In this document: in pieces, positions 20,521-32,500 of the stretch | Layout of the letters: every line of letters begins with the position of its first letter | Numbering within the stretch: position 1 is the stretch's first letter | Assembly: GCF_036346295.1 (NCBI RefSeq) | Contig: NZ_CP107819.1 | Location: forward strand, 6,448,001-6,512,000 | Direction of reading: 5' to 3' | Length of the DNA stretch: 64,000 nucleotides | DNA from: Streptomyces sp. NBC_00536 | GTDB lineage: Bacteria > Actinomycetota > Actinomycetes > Streptomycetales > Streptomycetaceae | The notes under the pieces: model-generated | The model's database searches: none | Told to the model about the DNA's origin: nothing | Seen by the model: the letters and a program-made list of their open reading frames with translations, nothing else | Position numbers and translations under genes: made by a program

Positions 20521-23500
20521 AGGTCGAGGTCCCCGAGAACCTGATCCCCGCCGACGCGACCGCCATCACCCCCGAGATGCTGCCCCTGGTGGACCTCACC
20601 ACGGAGGAGATCGCACGGATCGCCGCCACCGTCGACGGCGGCGCGGCGAACATCGCCGACGTCTACCCCCTCGCCCCGCTCCAGGAGGGCCTGCTCTTCC
20701 ACCACCTGCTCGCAGGTGACGGCGAGGACGCCTACGCCCTCCCGATGGTCCTGGAGTTCGACTCGCGCACAGGCCTCGACGCCTTCCTGCACGCCCTGCA
20801 GCAGGTCGTCGACCGGCACGACATCCTGCGCACCGGCATCGTCTGGGACGGCCTGCGCGAACCCGTCCAGGTGGTCCGGCGCCATGCCGAACTCACCGTC
20901 GAGGAAGTCACCCTCGGCGCGGACGGCACCGACGCCGGCCGGGTGGCCGAGCTGGTCGCCTTCGGCAGCACCGCCATGGACCTCAGCCGCGCCCCCCTGA
21001 TCGACCTGCACCTGGCCCCCGCCACGCAGGACGAGGCCGACGGCCGCTGGCTCGCCCTGATCCGCGCGCACCACATGGTGCAGGACCACACCGCGAAGGA
21101 GGTCCTGCTGGAAGAGGTGCACGCCTTCCTCACCGGGCACGGCGACGAACTCGCGCAGCCGCTCCCCTTCCGCAACTTCGTGGCGCAGGCGCGCGGCGCG
21201 GTCGACGAGTCCGAGCACGAGCGCTACTTCGCCGAACTGCTCGGCGACGTCACCGAATCCACCGCCCCGTACGGCGTACTCGAAGCACGCGGCGACGGCA
21301 GCGGCGTGATCCGCGGCGGGCTCACCCTGCCGCGCCCCCTGACCCTGCGGATCCGGGAGATCGCCCGGCGCATGGGCGTCAGCTCGGCCCCCGTCCTGCA
21401 CGTCGCCTGGGCGCGCGTGCTCGCGGCGGTCTCGGGCCGTACGGACGTGGTCTTCGGTACCGTCCTGTTCGGCCGGATGAACGCGGGCGCGGGCTCCGAC
21501 CGCGTCCCCGGCCCCTTCATGAACACCCTCCCGGTCCGCCTGCGCACCGCCGAACTCGGCGCCCTGGACGCCGTATCCGCGATGCGCGGCCAGCTCGCCG
21601 AGCTGCTGGAGCACGAGCACGCACCGCTGGCACTGGCCCAGCGCGCGAGCGGCGTCCCCGGCAACAGCCCGCTGTTCACGTCCTTCTTCAACTACCGCCA
21701 CAGCCAGGGCGCCGCGCGGGACGCGCAGGCCCAGGCGGCCGCCGCGGCCGACCCGGTCACCGGCATCCGGATGGTCTTCGAGCACGACCGCACCAACTAC
21801 CCGCTGTCCGTGGCGGTCACGGACGACGGCGACTCGCTCGACGTGACCATCGACTCGATCGCCCCCATCGACCCGGACGCGGTCAGCGCACTGATGCACG
21901 TGACCGTCGCGAACCTCGTCACGGCCCTCGAAGCGGCCCTCGACGGCGGGGCCGACGCGCCGCTGGACGGCGTGGACGTGCTCGGTGACGCGGAGCGCCG
22001 CCGGGTCCTGGTGGAGTGGAACGACTCCGCCGCCGACCTCGGCCAGGCCCTGATGCCGGAACTGTTCGCGGCGCGGGCGGCCCGTACGCCGGACGCGCTC
22101 GCCGTCGTCACCGAGGACGAAGAGGTCTCGTTCGCGGAGCTGGACGAGCGGGCGAACCGGCTGGCGCAGTTCCTGACCGGCCAGGGCATCGGCGCCGAGT
22201 CCGTCGTCGGAATCTGCCTGCCGCGCGGTGTGGACGCGGTGGTCGCGATCCTCGCCGCCTGGAAGGCGGGCGCGGGCTTCCTGCCGATCGACCCCGAGTA
22301 CCCGGTGGACCGGATCTCCTTCATGCTCGCGGACAGCGCCGCGGTCCTGACGCTGACCGACGAGGACACCCTGGGCGACCTCCCGGCCGGCCGCGCCCGG
22401 ATGGTCGCGCTGGACTCCACCCTCATGGGCATCCAGCTGTCGATGCTGCCGGGCACCGCGCCGGAGCTGGTGACCCGTCCCGAGGGTCTGGCGTACGTCA
22501 TCTACACCTCCGGTTCGACGGGCCGCCCGAAGGGCGTCGCCGTCCCGCACCGCGGGCTCGCCAACTACGTCCTGTGGGCGGCCGAGGCCTACGGGATGAA
22601 CGGCCGCGCCGAGGGCGGCGCGCCGCTGCACTCCTCGCTGGCCTTCGACCTGACCGTCACCAGCGTCGTCGTACCGCTGCTGTCCGGATCCACCGTCGTC
22701 GTCGACGAGGTCGGCGGGGTCGAGGGCCTGGCCTCCCTGGTGCGCTCCTCCGGCGGCGGCTTCGGCCTGGCGAAGGTGGTCCCCGCGCACCTGCCGCTGC
22801 TCGCGGAATCCCTGTCGGACGCCGAGGTCGCGGGCGCCGCCAGCCGCTGGATCGTCGGCGGCGAGGCGCTGCCCGGCTCCGTCGTGCAGGCCTGGCTGGA
22901 GCGCGCTCCCGGCTCGGTGATCGTGAACGAGTACGGTCCCACGGAGACCACGGTCGGCTGCTCCGTCTTCGAGGTCCGGGCGGGGGACGAAACCGGCGCC
23001 GTCGTACCCGTCGGCCGTCCCGTCGCCAACACGCGCCTGTACGTCCTGGACGACTCCCTGCGCCCGGTGGCCCCCGGCGTCGCCGGAGAGCTGTACATCG
23101 CGGGCGCCCAGCTGGCCCGCGGCTACGTCCGCCGCCCCGAGCTGACGGCGGAACGCTTCGTGGCCAACCCGTTCGAACCCGGCCTGCGGATGTACCGCTC
23201 GGGCGATGTGGCCCGCTGGCGCGAGGACGGCCAGCTGGAGTTCCTCGGCCGTGCGGACGAGCAGGTCAAGGTCCGCGGCTTCCGGATCGAGCCCGGCGAG
23301 GTCGAAGGCGTGATCGCCGGATACCCGCAGCTCGCCCAGGTCGCCGTCGTGGTCCGCGAGGACGTGCCCGGTGACGTCCGCCTCGTCGCCTACGTCGTCG
23401 CCGACGACCCGGAGGAGGACCTGGAGGCACTGCCCGCCCGGATCCGTCACCACGTCCTCGGCCGCCTGCCCGAGTACATGGTCCCGTCCGCCGTCGTCGT

Positions 23501-26500
23501 CCTCGACGCGCTGCCGCTGACCGGCAACGGCAAGCTGGACCGCAAGGCACTGCCCGCCCCCGAGATCGCCGGCGGGTCCGGCTCCGGGCGCGCGGCGGCG
23601 AACGAGCGCGAGCGGGCCCTGTGCGAGGCCTTCGCGGAGGTCCTGCGGGTCTCCGAGGTCGGCGTCGAGGACGACTTCTTCGCCCTCGGCGGCCACTCCC
23701 TGCTCGCCGTCCGCCTCACCAGCCGCATCCGTGCGGTGCTCGGAGTCGACGTCGAGGTCCGCGCCCTGTTCGAGGCCCCGACCCCGGCCGCGCTCGCCGC
23801 CCGGCTCCCGGAGGCCGGGGGAACCCGCACGGCGCTCACCGTCATGGAGCGCCCGGAACGCGTACCGCTGTCCTACGCCCAGCGACGCCTCTGGTTCATC
23901 GGCCAGTTGCAGGGCCCGAGTTCGACGTACAACATCCCGGTCGCGCTGAAGCTGGCCGGAGAGGTCGACGGCGCGGTGCTCAATGCCGCACTGCGGGACG
24001 TCATCGGCCGGCACGAAGTCCTGCGGACCGTGTACGCCACCGCGGACGGCGAGCCGTACCAGCGGATCATCGAACTCGACGCACTGGACTGGGAGCTGGA
24101 AACCCGGGACGTCGAACCGGCCGGCCTGGAAGCCGCGGTCGCCGACGCCTTCGGACACGCCTTCGACCTGGCGGAGCACGTACCCTTCCGCGGCTGGCTC
24201 TTCCGCAGCGGCGACGAGAACACCCTCGTCATCGTGCTGCACCACATCGCGGGTGACGGCTGGTCGCGGGAGCCCCTGGCCCGGGACCTGTCGGTCGCCT
24301 ACGCGGCGCGCAGCGAGGGCCGGGCGCCCGAGTGGGAGCCGCTGCCAGTCCAGTACGCGGACTACGCGCTGTGGCAGCGCGAACTGCTCGGCGACGGGGA
24401 CGACCCGGAGAGCCTGATGACCGCGCAGCTCGACTTCTGGCGCGAGCGGCTCGCCGACGTCCCGGACGAGCTGGACCTGCCGACCGACCACACGCGGCCC
24501 GCGGTCGCCTCGTACACCGGGCACGACGCCCCGCTGGTGATCCCGGCCGCCGTTCACGCACGGCTCGCCGAGATCGCGCGCGCCGAGGGCGTGACCATGT
24601 TCATGGTGCTGCAGGCGGCCCTGGCCGTCCTGCTGAACCGGATCGGTGCGGGCACCGACATCCCCATCGGCTCGTCGAACGCCGGTCGTACGGACGAGGC
24701 GCTCAACGACCTCGTCGGCTTCTTCATCAACACCCTGGTGATGCGGACGGACCTGTCCGGGGACCCCGCGTTCACCGATGTGCTGGCACGGGTGCGCGAG
24801 AGCGGCCTGTCCGCCTTCGAGAACCAGGACGTTCCCTTCGAGAAGCTCGTCGAGGAGCTGGCTCCGACCCGCTCGCTCTCCCGGCACCCGCTGTTCCAGG
24901 TCCTGCTGTCCGTGGAGAACACCTCGGAAGCCGTGCTCGACCTGCCCGGCCTCCAGGCCGGCGGAGTGTCCGCCGGTACGACGGTGGCGCGCTTCGACCT
25001 GGAGTTCGGCGTCGGCGAGGCCTTCGACGCCGCCGGTGCACCGGCGGGGCTGTACGGCTCGGTCGTCGCCTCCGCCGACCTCTTCGCGCCGGACTCGGTC
25101 CAGCGCTTCGCGGCCTGGTACGGACGGGTTCTGGCGGCGGTGGCCGCCGACCCCCGGCTGCTGCTGAGCGCGGTGGACCTGCTGGGCGCGGCTGAGCGTG
25201 AGCGTGTGCTGGTCGGCTGGAACGACACCGCTGAGCAGGTCGGTTCGGCCTCTGTGGTGGGGCTGTTCGAGGCTCAGGTGGTGCGGACGCCGGATGCGGT
25301 GGCGGTTGTCGCTGACGGTGAGCGGGTGACGTACCGGGAGCTGGATGAGCGGGCGAACCGTCTCGCGCACTACCTGGTCGGTCAGGGCATCGGCACCGAG
25401 TCCGTGGTGGGCCTGGCCCTCCCGCGCGGTGTCGAGATGTTCGCGGGGATCCTGGCGGTGTGGAAGGCGGGTGCCGGTTACCTCCCGGTGGATGCCGGCC
25501 AGCCGACGGAGCGCGTCGGCTTCGTGATGAAGGACAGCCGCGCGGCCCTCGTGCTGACGACGGCGGAGATCCTGGACGAGCTGCCCTCGGTCGGTGTCCG
25601 TCTGGTCGCCGTGGACGGCGCGATGGTACGGATGCAGCTGGCCGGGGCGCCCTCAACGGCGCCCGGGATTCAGGTCTCCGGTGACGCTCTGGCGTATGTG
25701 ATCTACACGTCGGGTTCGACGGGTCGTCCGAAGGGTGTCGCGGTCACGCACGCCGGTCTGGTGAACTACGTCGCTTCGGTTCCCGGCCGGGTTGGTTTCG
25801 ACCGGGCGGGTGCCCGTTACGCGCTGCTTCAGGCGCAGGCGACCGACCTCGGCAACACGGTGGTGTTCGCGAGCCTGACGACGGGCGGTGAACTGCACGT
25901 CCTGGAAGAGGACGCGGTCACCGACCCGCTGGTGGTCTCCGCGTACCTGGCGGAGCACGAGATCGACTACTTCAAGGCGGTCCCGTCCCACCTGGCCGCG
26001 CTCGCGTCAGCCGTGGGTGTGGAGGGTGTGCTGCCGGGCCGTTCGCTGGTCCTCGGTGGCGAGTCCGCGACCCCTGCCTTTGTCCGCGAACTGGTCGAAC
26101 AGGCCGGTGAGCGTGGGGTGTTCAACCACTACGGTCCGACCGAGACCACCATCGGTGTCGCGACGACCCGCCTCACGGCGGACGGCGTGGTACCGGTCGG
26201 CACCCCGGTCGCCAACACCCGCTTCTACATCCTGGACGCCACCCTCCAGCCCGTTCCGGCGGGCGTCGCGGGTGAGCTGTATGTCGCGGGCGCGCAGCTG
26301 GCGCGCGGCTACGTCCAGCGTCCCGGCATGACGGCTGAGCGCTTCGTCGCGAGCCCCTTCGGCTCGGGCGTGCGGATGTACCGCACGGGTGACCGGGCAC
26401 GCTGGACCGCTGACGGTCAGGTCGTGTTCCTGGGCCGTGCGGACGAGCAGGTCAAGGTCCGTGGCTTCCGCATCGAGCTGGGCGAGGTCCAGGCCACGGT

Positions 26501-29500
26501 CACCGCGCACCCGCAGGTGGCACAGGTCGCCGTCGTGGCGCGTGAGGACGTACCCGGCGATGTCCGCCTGGTGGCCTACGTCGTCCCGGCCGACGACGAG
26601 GACGACAACAGCGGACTGCCCGCCGCCGTACGGGAGTTCGCGGGCCGCCGACTGCCCGACCACATGGTCCCCGCGGCCGTCGTGGTCCTCGACGCCCTGC
26701 CCCTGACCGGCAACGGCAAGCTCGACCGCAAGGCCCTGCCCACCCCGGCGTACGGAACCTCCTCGGGCAGCGGCCGCGGGGCGGCATCGCTGCGGGAGGA
26801 ACTGCTGTGCCAGGCGTTCGCCGAGGTCCTGGGCCTCGACAGCGTCGGCGTCGACGACAGCTTCTTCGCCCTGGGCGGTCACTCCCTGCTCGCGGTGCGT
26901 CTGGCGAGCCGGATCCGTACCGTCCTCGGTGTCGAAATGCCGCTGCGGACGCTGTTCGAGGCGCCCACGGTCGCACGGCTGGCGGCCCGCCTCGCGGGTG
27001 CGGACCGCGCCCAGATCGCACTGACGGCCGCGGAGCGCCCGGAGCGGGTACCGCTCTCGTTCGCCCAGCGACGGCTGTGGTTCCTGAACCAGCTCGAAGG
27101 CCCCAGCGCCACCTACAACACCTCCGCGGTTCTGCCGCTGTCGGGTGACGTGGACGAGGATGCCCTTGCCGCTGCCCTCCGGGATGTGCTCGGGCGTCAC
27201 GAGGTGCTGCGCACCGTGTTCCCGGTCGTCGACGGTGAGCCGTACCAGCAGATCCTCGACATCGATCAGATGTCGTGGGCACTGATCAGTGCGGATGTCA
27301 TAGCGGCAGAGCTTGAGGACGCGGTGACCGAGGCCGCGGCGTACACCTTCGATCTCGCGACCGAAGTCCCCTTCAAGGCCTGGCTGTTCGAGGCCGGTCC
27401 GGAGCAGCGGGTGCTCGTCGTGGCGATGCACCACGTGGCGAGTGACGGCTGGTCGAAGGGCCCGCTGGCCCGGGACCTGTCCGTCGCCTACGCGGCGCGC
27501 AGCGAGGGCCGGGCGCCCGAGTGGCAGCCGCTGCCGGTCCAGTACGCGGACTACGCACTGTGGCAGCGCGGGGTGCTCGGCGACGAGCACGACCCGGAGA
27601 GCCTGATCTCCCGCCAGATCGGTTACTGGCGCGAGGCCTTGGACGGATCGCCGGAAGAACTGGAGCTGCCGTTCGACCGTGCGCGTCCGACGGTGTCCTC
27701 ACACCGTGGACACCACGTGACGGTCGACATTCCGGCGGCCGTGCACGCGCGGCTGGTGGAGGTGGCGCGGGTCGAGGGTGTGACCCCGTTCATGGTCCTC
27801 CAGGCCTCGCTGGCCGTGCTGCTGTCCAAGTTCGGTGCGGGAACCGACATTCCGATCGGTTCGGCGAACGCCGGCCGTACGGACGAGGCGCTCGACGACC
27901 TCGTCGGCTTCTTCATCAACACCCTGGTGATGCGGGCGGACCTCTCGGGCGACCCGACCTTCCGCGAGGTGCTCGGCCGGGTGCGCGAGACCGCGCTGTC
28001 GGCCCTGGCGCACCAGGACGTGCCGTTCGAGAAGCTGGTCGAGGAGCTGGCTCCGGCCCGCTCGATGGCCCGCCACCCCCTCTTCCAGGTCGTCCTGACG
28101 ACGCAGAACACCGTGGACGCCGTGCTTGACCTGCCGGGCCTGGAGGCCGGTGGGCGGGAAGGCGACGAGAACGCGACGGAGGCCCTTGATGAGACCGACG
28201 CCACGACTGTGCATGAGCCGGATGCCACGGCTGTGCACGAGTCGGCTGCGAAGTTCGACCTGGACTTCATCATTGCCGAGGTGTTCGATGCGGAGGGCCG
28301 TCCGGCGGGTGTGCAGGGGACGGTAACGGTCTCGGCGGATCTGTTCGATGCGGTGTGGGCGCCGCGGTTCGCGTCGGCTTGGGCGCGGGTGCTGGATGTG
28401 GTGACGCGGGAGCCGGGTGTTGCGGTGGCCGCGGTGGACGTCCTGGGCGCGGCTGAGCGTGAGCGTGTGCTGGTCGGCTGGAACGACACCGCTGAGCAGG
28501 TCGGTTCGGCCTCTGTGGTGGGGCTGTTCGAGGCTCAGGTGGTGCGGACGCCGGATGCGGTGGCGGTTGTCGCTGACGGTGAGCGGGTGACGTACCGGGA
28601 GCTGGATGAGCGGGCGAACCGTCTCGCGCACTACCTGGTCGGTCAGGGCATCGGCACCGAGTCCGTGGTGGGCCTGGCCCTCCCGCGTGGCGTCGAGATG
28701 TTCGCCGGAATCCTGGCGGTCTGGAAGGCGGGCGCCGGATACCTCCCGGTGGACGCCGGTCAGCCGACGGACCGGATCGCTTTCGTGATGAAGGACAGCC
28801 GTGCGGCTCTGATCCTGACCACCGAGGAGATCCTCGACGAGCTGCCCTCGGTCGGTGTCCGTCTGGTCGCCGTGGACGGCGCGATGGTACGGATGCAGCT
28901 GGGGACGGCGCCTGCGACGGCGCCCGGGGTCGGTGTGCACGCGGACAGTGCGGCCTACGTGATCTACACGTCGGGTTCGACGGGTCGTCCGAAGGGTGTC
29001 GCGGTCACGCATGCCGGTCTGGCGAACTACGTCGCTTCGGTTCCCGGCCGGGTCGGTTTCGACCGGGCGGGTGCCCGTTACGCGCTGCTTCAGGCGCAGG
29101 CGACCGACCTCGGCAACACGGTGGTGTTCGCGAGCCTGACGACGGGCGGTGAACTCCACGTCCTGGAAGAGGACGCGGTCACCGACCCGCTGGTGGTCTC
29201 CGCGTACCTGGCGGAGCACGAGATCGACTACTTCAAGGCGGTCCCGTCCCACCTGGCCGCGCTCGCGTCGGCCGTGGGTGTGGAGGGTGTGCTGCCGGGT
29301 CGTTCGCTGGTCCTGGGCGGCGAGTCCGCGACCCCTGCCTTTGTCCGGGAGCTGGTCGAACAGGCCGGTGAGCGTGGGGTGTTCAACCACTACGGGCCGA
29401 CCGAGACCACCATCGGTGTCGCGACGACCCGCCTGACGGCGGACGGCGTGGTGCCGGTCGGTACCCCGGTCGCGAACACCCGCTTCTACATCCTGGACGC

Positions 29501-32500
29501 CGCTCTCCAGCCGGTTTCGACCGGTGTGACGGGTGAGCTGTATGTCGCGGGCGCGCAGCTGGCGCGCGGCTACATCCAGCGCTCGGCGCTGACGGCGGAG
29601 CGCTTCGTCGCGAACCCGTTCGGTTCGGGTGAGCGGATGTACCGCACCGGTGACCGGGCACGCTGGACCGCTGACGGTCAGGTCGTGTTCCTGGGCCGTG
29701 CGGACGAGCAGGTCAAGGTCCGTGGCTTCCGCATCGAGCCGGGCGAGGTCCAGACGACCATCGCCTCCCACCCGCTGGTCGCTCAGGCCGCCGTCGTGGC
29801 GCGTGAGGACGTACCCGGCGATGTCCGCCTGGTGGCCTACGTCGTCCCGGACGACGAGGAAGACGACAACAGCACCCTGCCGTCCGCGGTGCGGGAGTTC
29901 ACGGCCAAGCGCCTGCCGGACCACATGGTCCCCGCGGCCGTCGTGGTCCTCGACGCCCTGCCCCTGACCGGGAACGGCAAGCTGGACCGCAAGGCCCTGC
30001 CCGCCCCCACCTACGGAGCGTCTTCCGCGGGGAGCAGCCGCCGGGCGGTGTCTCTGCGGGAGGAATTGCTGTGCCTGGCGTTCGCCGAGGTCCTGGGCCT
30101 CGACAGCGTCGGCGTGGACGACGACTTCTTCGAGCTCGGCGGGCACTCCCTGCTCGCCGTGCGTCTGGTGAGCCGGATCCGTACCGTCCTCGGTGTCGAG
30201 ACGGAGATCCGGACCCTCTTCGAAGCCCCCACCGTCGCCACCCTCGCCGCCAGCCTCACCGGCGCCGAGACCGCCCGCACGGCCCTCACCCCCCAGCCCC
30301 GGCCCGACCGCCTCCCGCTGTCATTCGCCCAGCAACGCCTGTGGTTCCTCAGCAAGTTGGATGAGTCGTCGGGAGCTTCGTACAACATTCCGGTGGTGCT
30401 TCAGCTGGCCGCCGGGACCGACCGTGAGGCGCTGAACGCGGCCTTCCGTGATGTGATCGGCCGGCACGAGGTGCTGCGCACCGTGTTCCCGGCGGTCGAC
30501 GGCGAGCCGCACCAGCGGATCCTCGACAGCGCGGAGCTGGAGTGGGCGATCGAGGTCGTCCCGGTGGCATCGGCGGAACTGGACGAGCAGGTCGAGAAGG
30601 CGGCGGAGTACGCCTTCGACCTCACCCGTGAAGTACCCATCCGTGCCCGCCTCTTCGAGGCGGGGCCCGACGTGGAGCCGGTGCTGGCCGTCGTCATGCA
30701 CCACATCGCGGGCGACGGCTGGTCGCGGGAGCCGCTGGCGCGGGACCTGTCGACCGCCTACGCGGCGCGCAGCGAAGGCCGGGCGCCCGAGTGGGAGCCG
30801 CTGCCGGTCCAGTACGCCGACTACGCGCTCTGGCAGCGCGAGCTGCTCGGTGACGAGCACGACCCGGACAGTGTGCTGGCGGGCCAGATCGACTTCTGGA
30901 AGAAGTCGCTGTCCGGCATCCCGGAGGAGCTGGCGCTCCCCGTCGACCACAGCCGTCCCGCGACCCCGTCCCACCGTGGGCACGACGCGTCGCTGGTGGT
31001 CCCGGCGGACGTGCACGCACGTCTGGCGGAGGTGGCCCGGGCCGAGGGCGCGACCATGTTCATGGTCCTGCAGGCAGCCCTGGCCGTCCTGCTCAACCGG
31101 CTCGGCGCCGGTACCGATGTACCGATCGGCACCGCCAACGCGGGCCGTACGGACGAGGCGCTCGACGACCTGGTCGGGTTCTTCATCAACACCCTGGTCG
31201 TGCGGACGGACCTGTCCGGCGACCCGACGTTCTCCGATGTCCTCGCACGGGTCCGTGAGGCGGGGCTCTCCGCCTTCGCCCACCAGGACGTGCCGTTCGA
31301 GAAGCTGGTCGAGGAACTGGCTCCGAGCCGCTCCATGGCCCGTCACCCGCTGTTCCAGGTGTCGATGACCCTGCAGAACAACAAGGCGGCGACGCTGGAT
31401 CTCGGCGGTGCGCGTGCCGGTGGAGCGCCGTCGTCGGGTGCCTGGTCGAAGTTCGACCTGGAGGTGGGCTTCGGCGAAGCCTTCGACACCGATGGCAGCG
31501 CGGCAGGACTGTACGGCGGCATCGTCGCCTCGGCGGACCTCTTCGACGCGGAGTCGGTCGAGCGGATCGCCGTACGCCTCGGGCGGGTGCTGGCCGCGGT
31601 GGCCGCCGACCCGAAGGTGTCGCTGAGCGCGGTGGACGTGCTCGATGCCGCGGAGCGCCGGCAGGTGCTCGTGGAGTGGAACGACACGGCGGTGGAGGTC
31701 GAGCCTTCGACCCTTCCCGGTCTGTTCGAGGCGCAGGTGGCCCGGACTCCCGATGCGCCGGCCGTGGTGTCGGAGGGTGTGGAGCTGTCGTATGCCGAGC
31801 TGGATGCGCGGGCGAACAAGCTGGCGCGTCTGCTCGCGGACCGTGGTGTGGGTGCGGAGTCGGTGGTCGGTGTCGCGCTGGAGCGCGGTGTCGACCTGGT
31901 GATCGCACTGCTCGCGGTGGTGAAGGCCGGTGGTGCGTATCTGCCGATCGATCCTGAGTACCCGGCGGACCGTGTCGCGTTCATGCTGGCCGATGCGGCG
32001 CCGGTGGCCGTGGTGACCTCGCAGTCGCTGACCGGTGGGCTGGGGTCCGGGGTTCCCCTGGTGGTGCTGGACGAGCCGGCCGTGGCCGGTGAGCTGGCGG
32101 GTCTGGGTGACGGGCCGCTGGGTGTGGAGGTCCTTCCCTCGCAGCCGGTGTACGTGATCTACACGTCGGGTTCGACGGGCCGCCCGAAGGGCGTGGTGGT
32201 CACGCACGGCGGGCTCGCCAACTACGCGCGGTTCGCGGCCGGTTCCTACGAAGCGGTGCACGGCGGAGCGCCGTTGCACTCCTCGCTGGCCTTCGACCTG
32301 ACGGTGACGAGCATCGTGGCCCCGCTGGTCTCGGGTGCGCCGGTGACGGTGAGCCGTGCGGGCGGTGCCGAGGGTCTGGCCGAACTGCTGCGTGAGGGTG
32401 GTGGTTTCGGTCTGGTGAAGGTCGTACCGGCCCACCTGCCCCTGTTGTCCGAGATGTTGACGGATGTTCAGCTGAAGGGCGCTGCGGCCACCTGGGTGGT

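Larger units (their letters stand above)
26910..30312 (+). repeat. Duplicated T-C-A-T block, copy 1 (copy 2 at about 54705-58112)
   Basis: From within the module 3 T domain to the T-C linker after module 4, this DNA matches NRPS 4 module 4 and its flanking T domains. Some stretches are near-identical (for example the A core and the segment [20 protein letters not shown]). The first 200 or so bases of the C domain are more diverged. Similarity stops sharply at the PLS(F/Y) start of the next C domain. Boundaries are by eye. Confidence 0.8.
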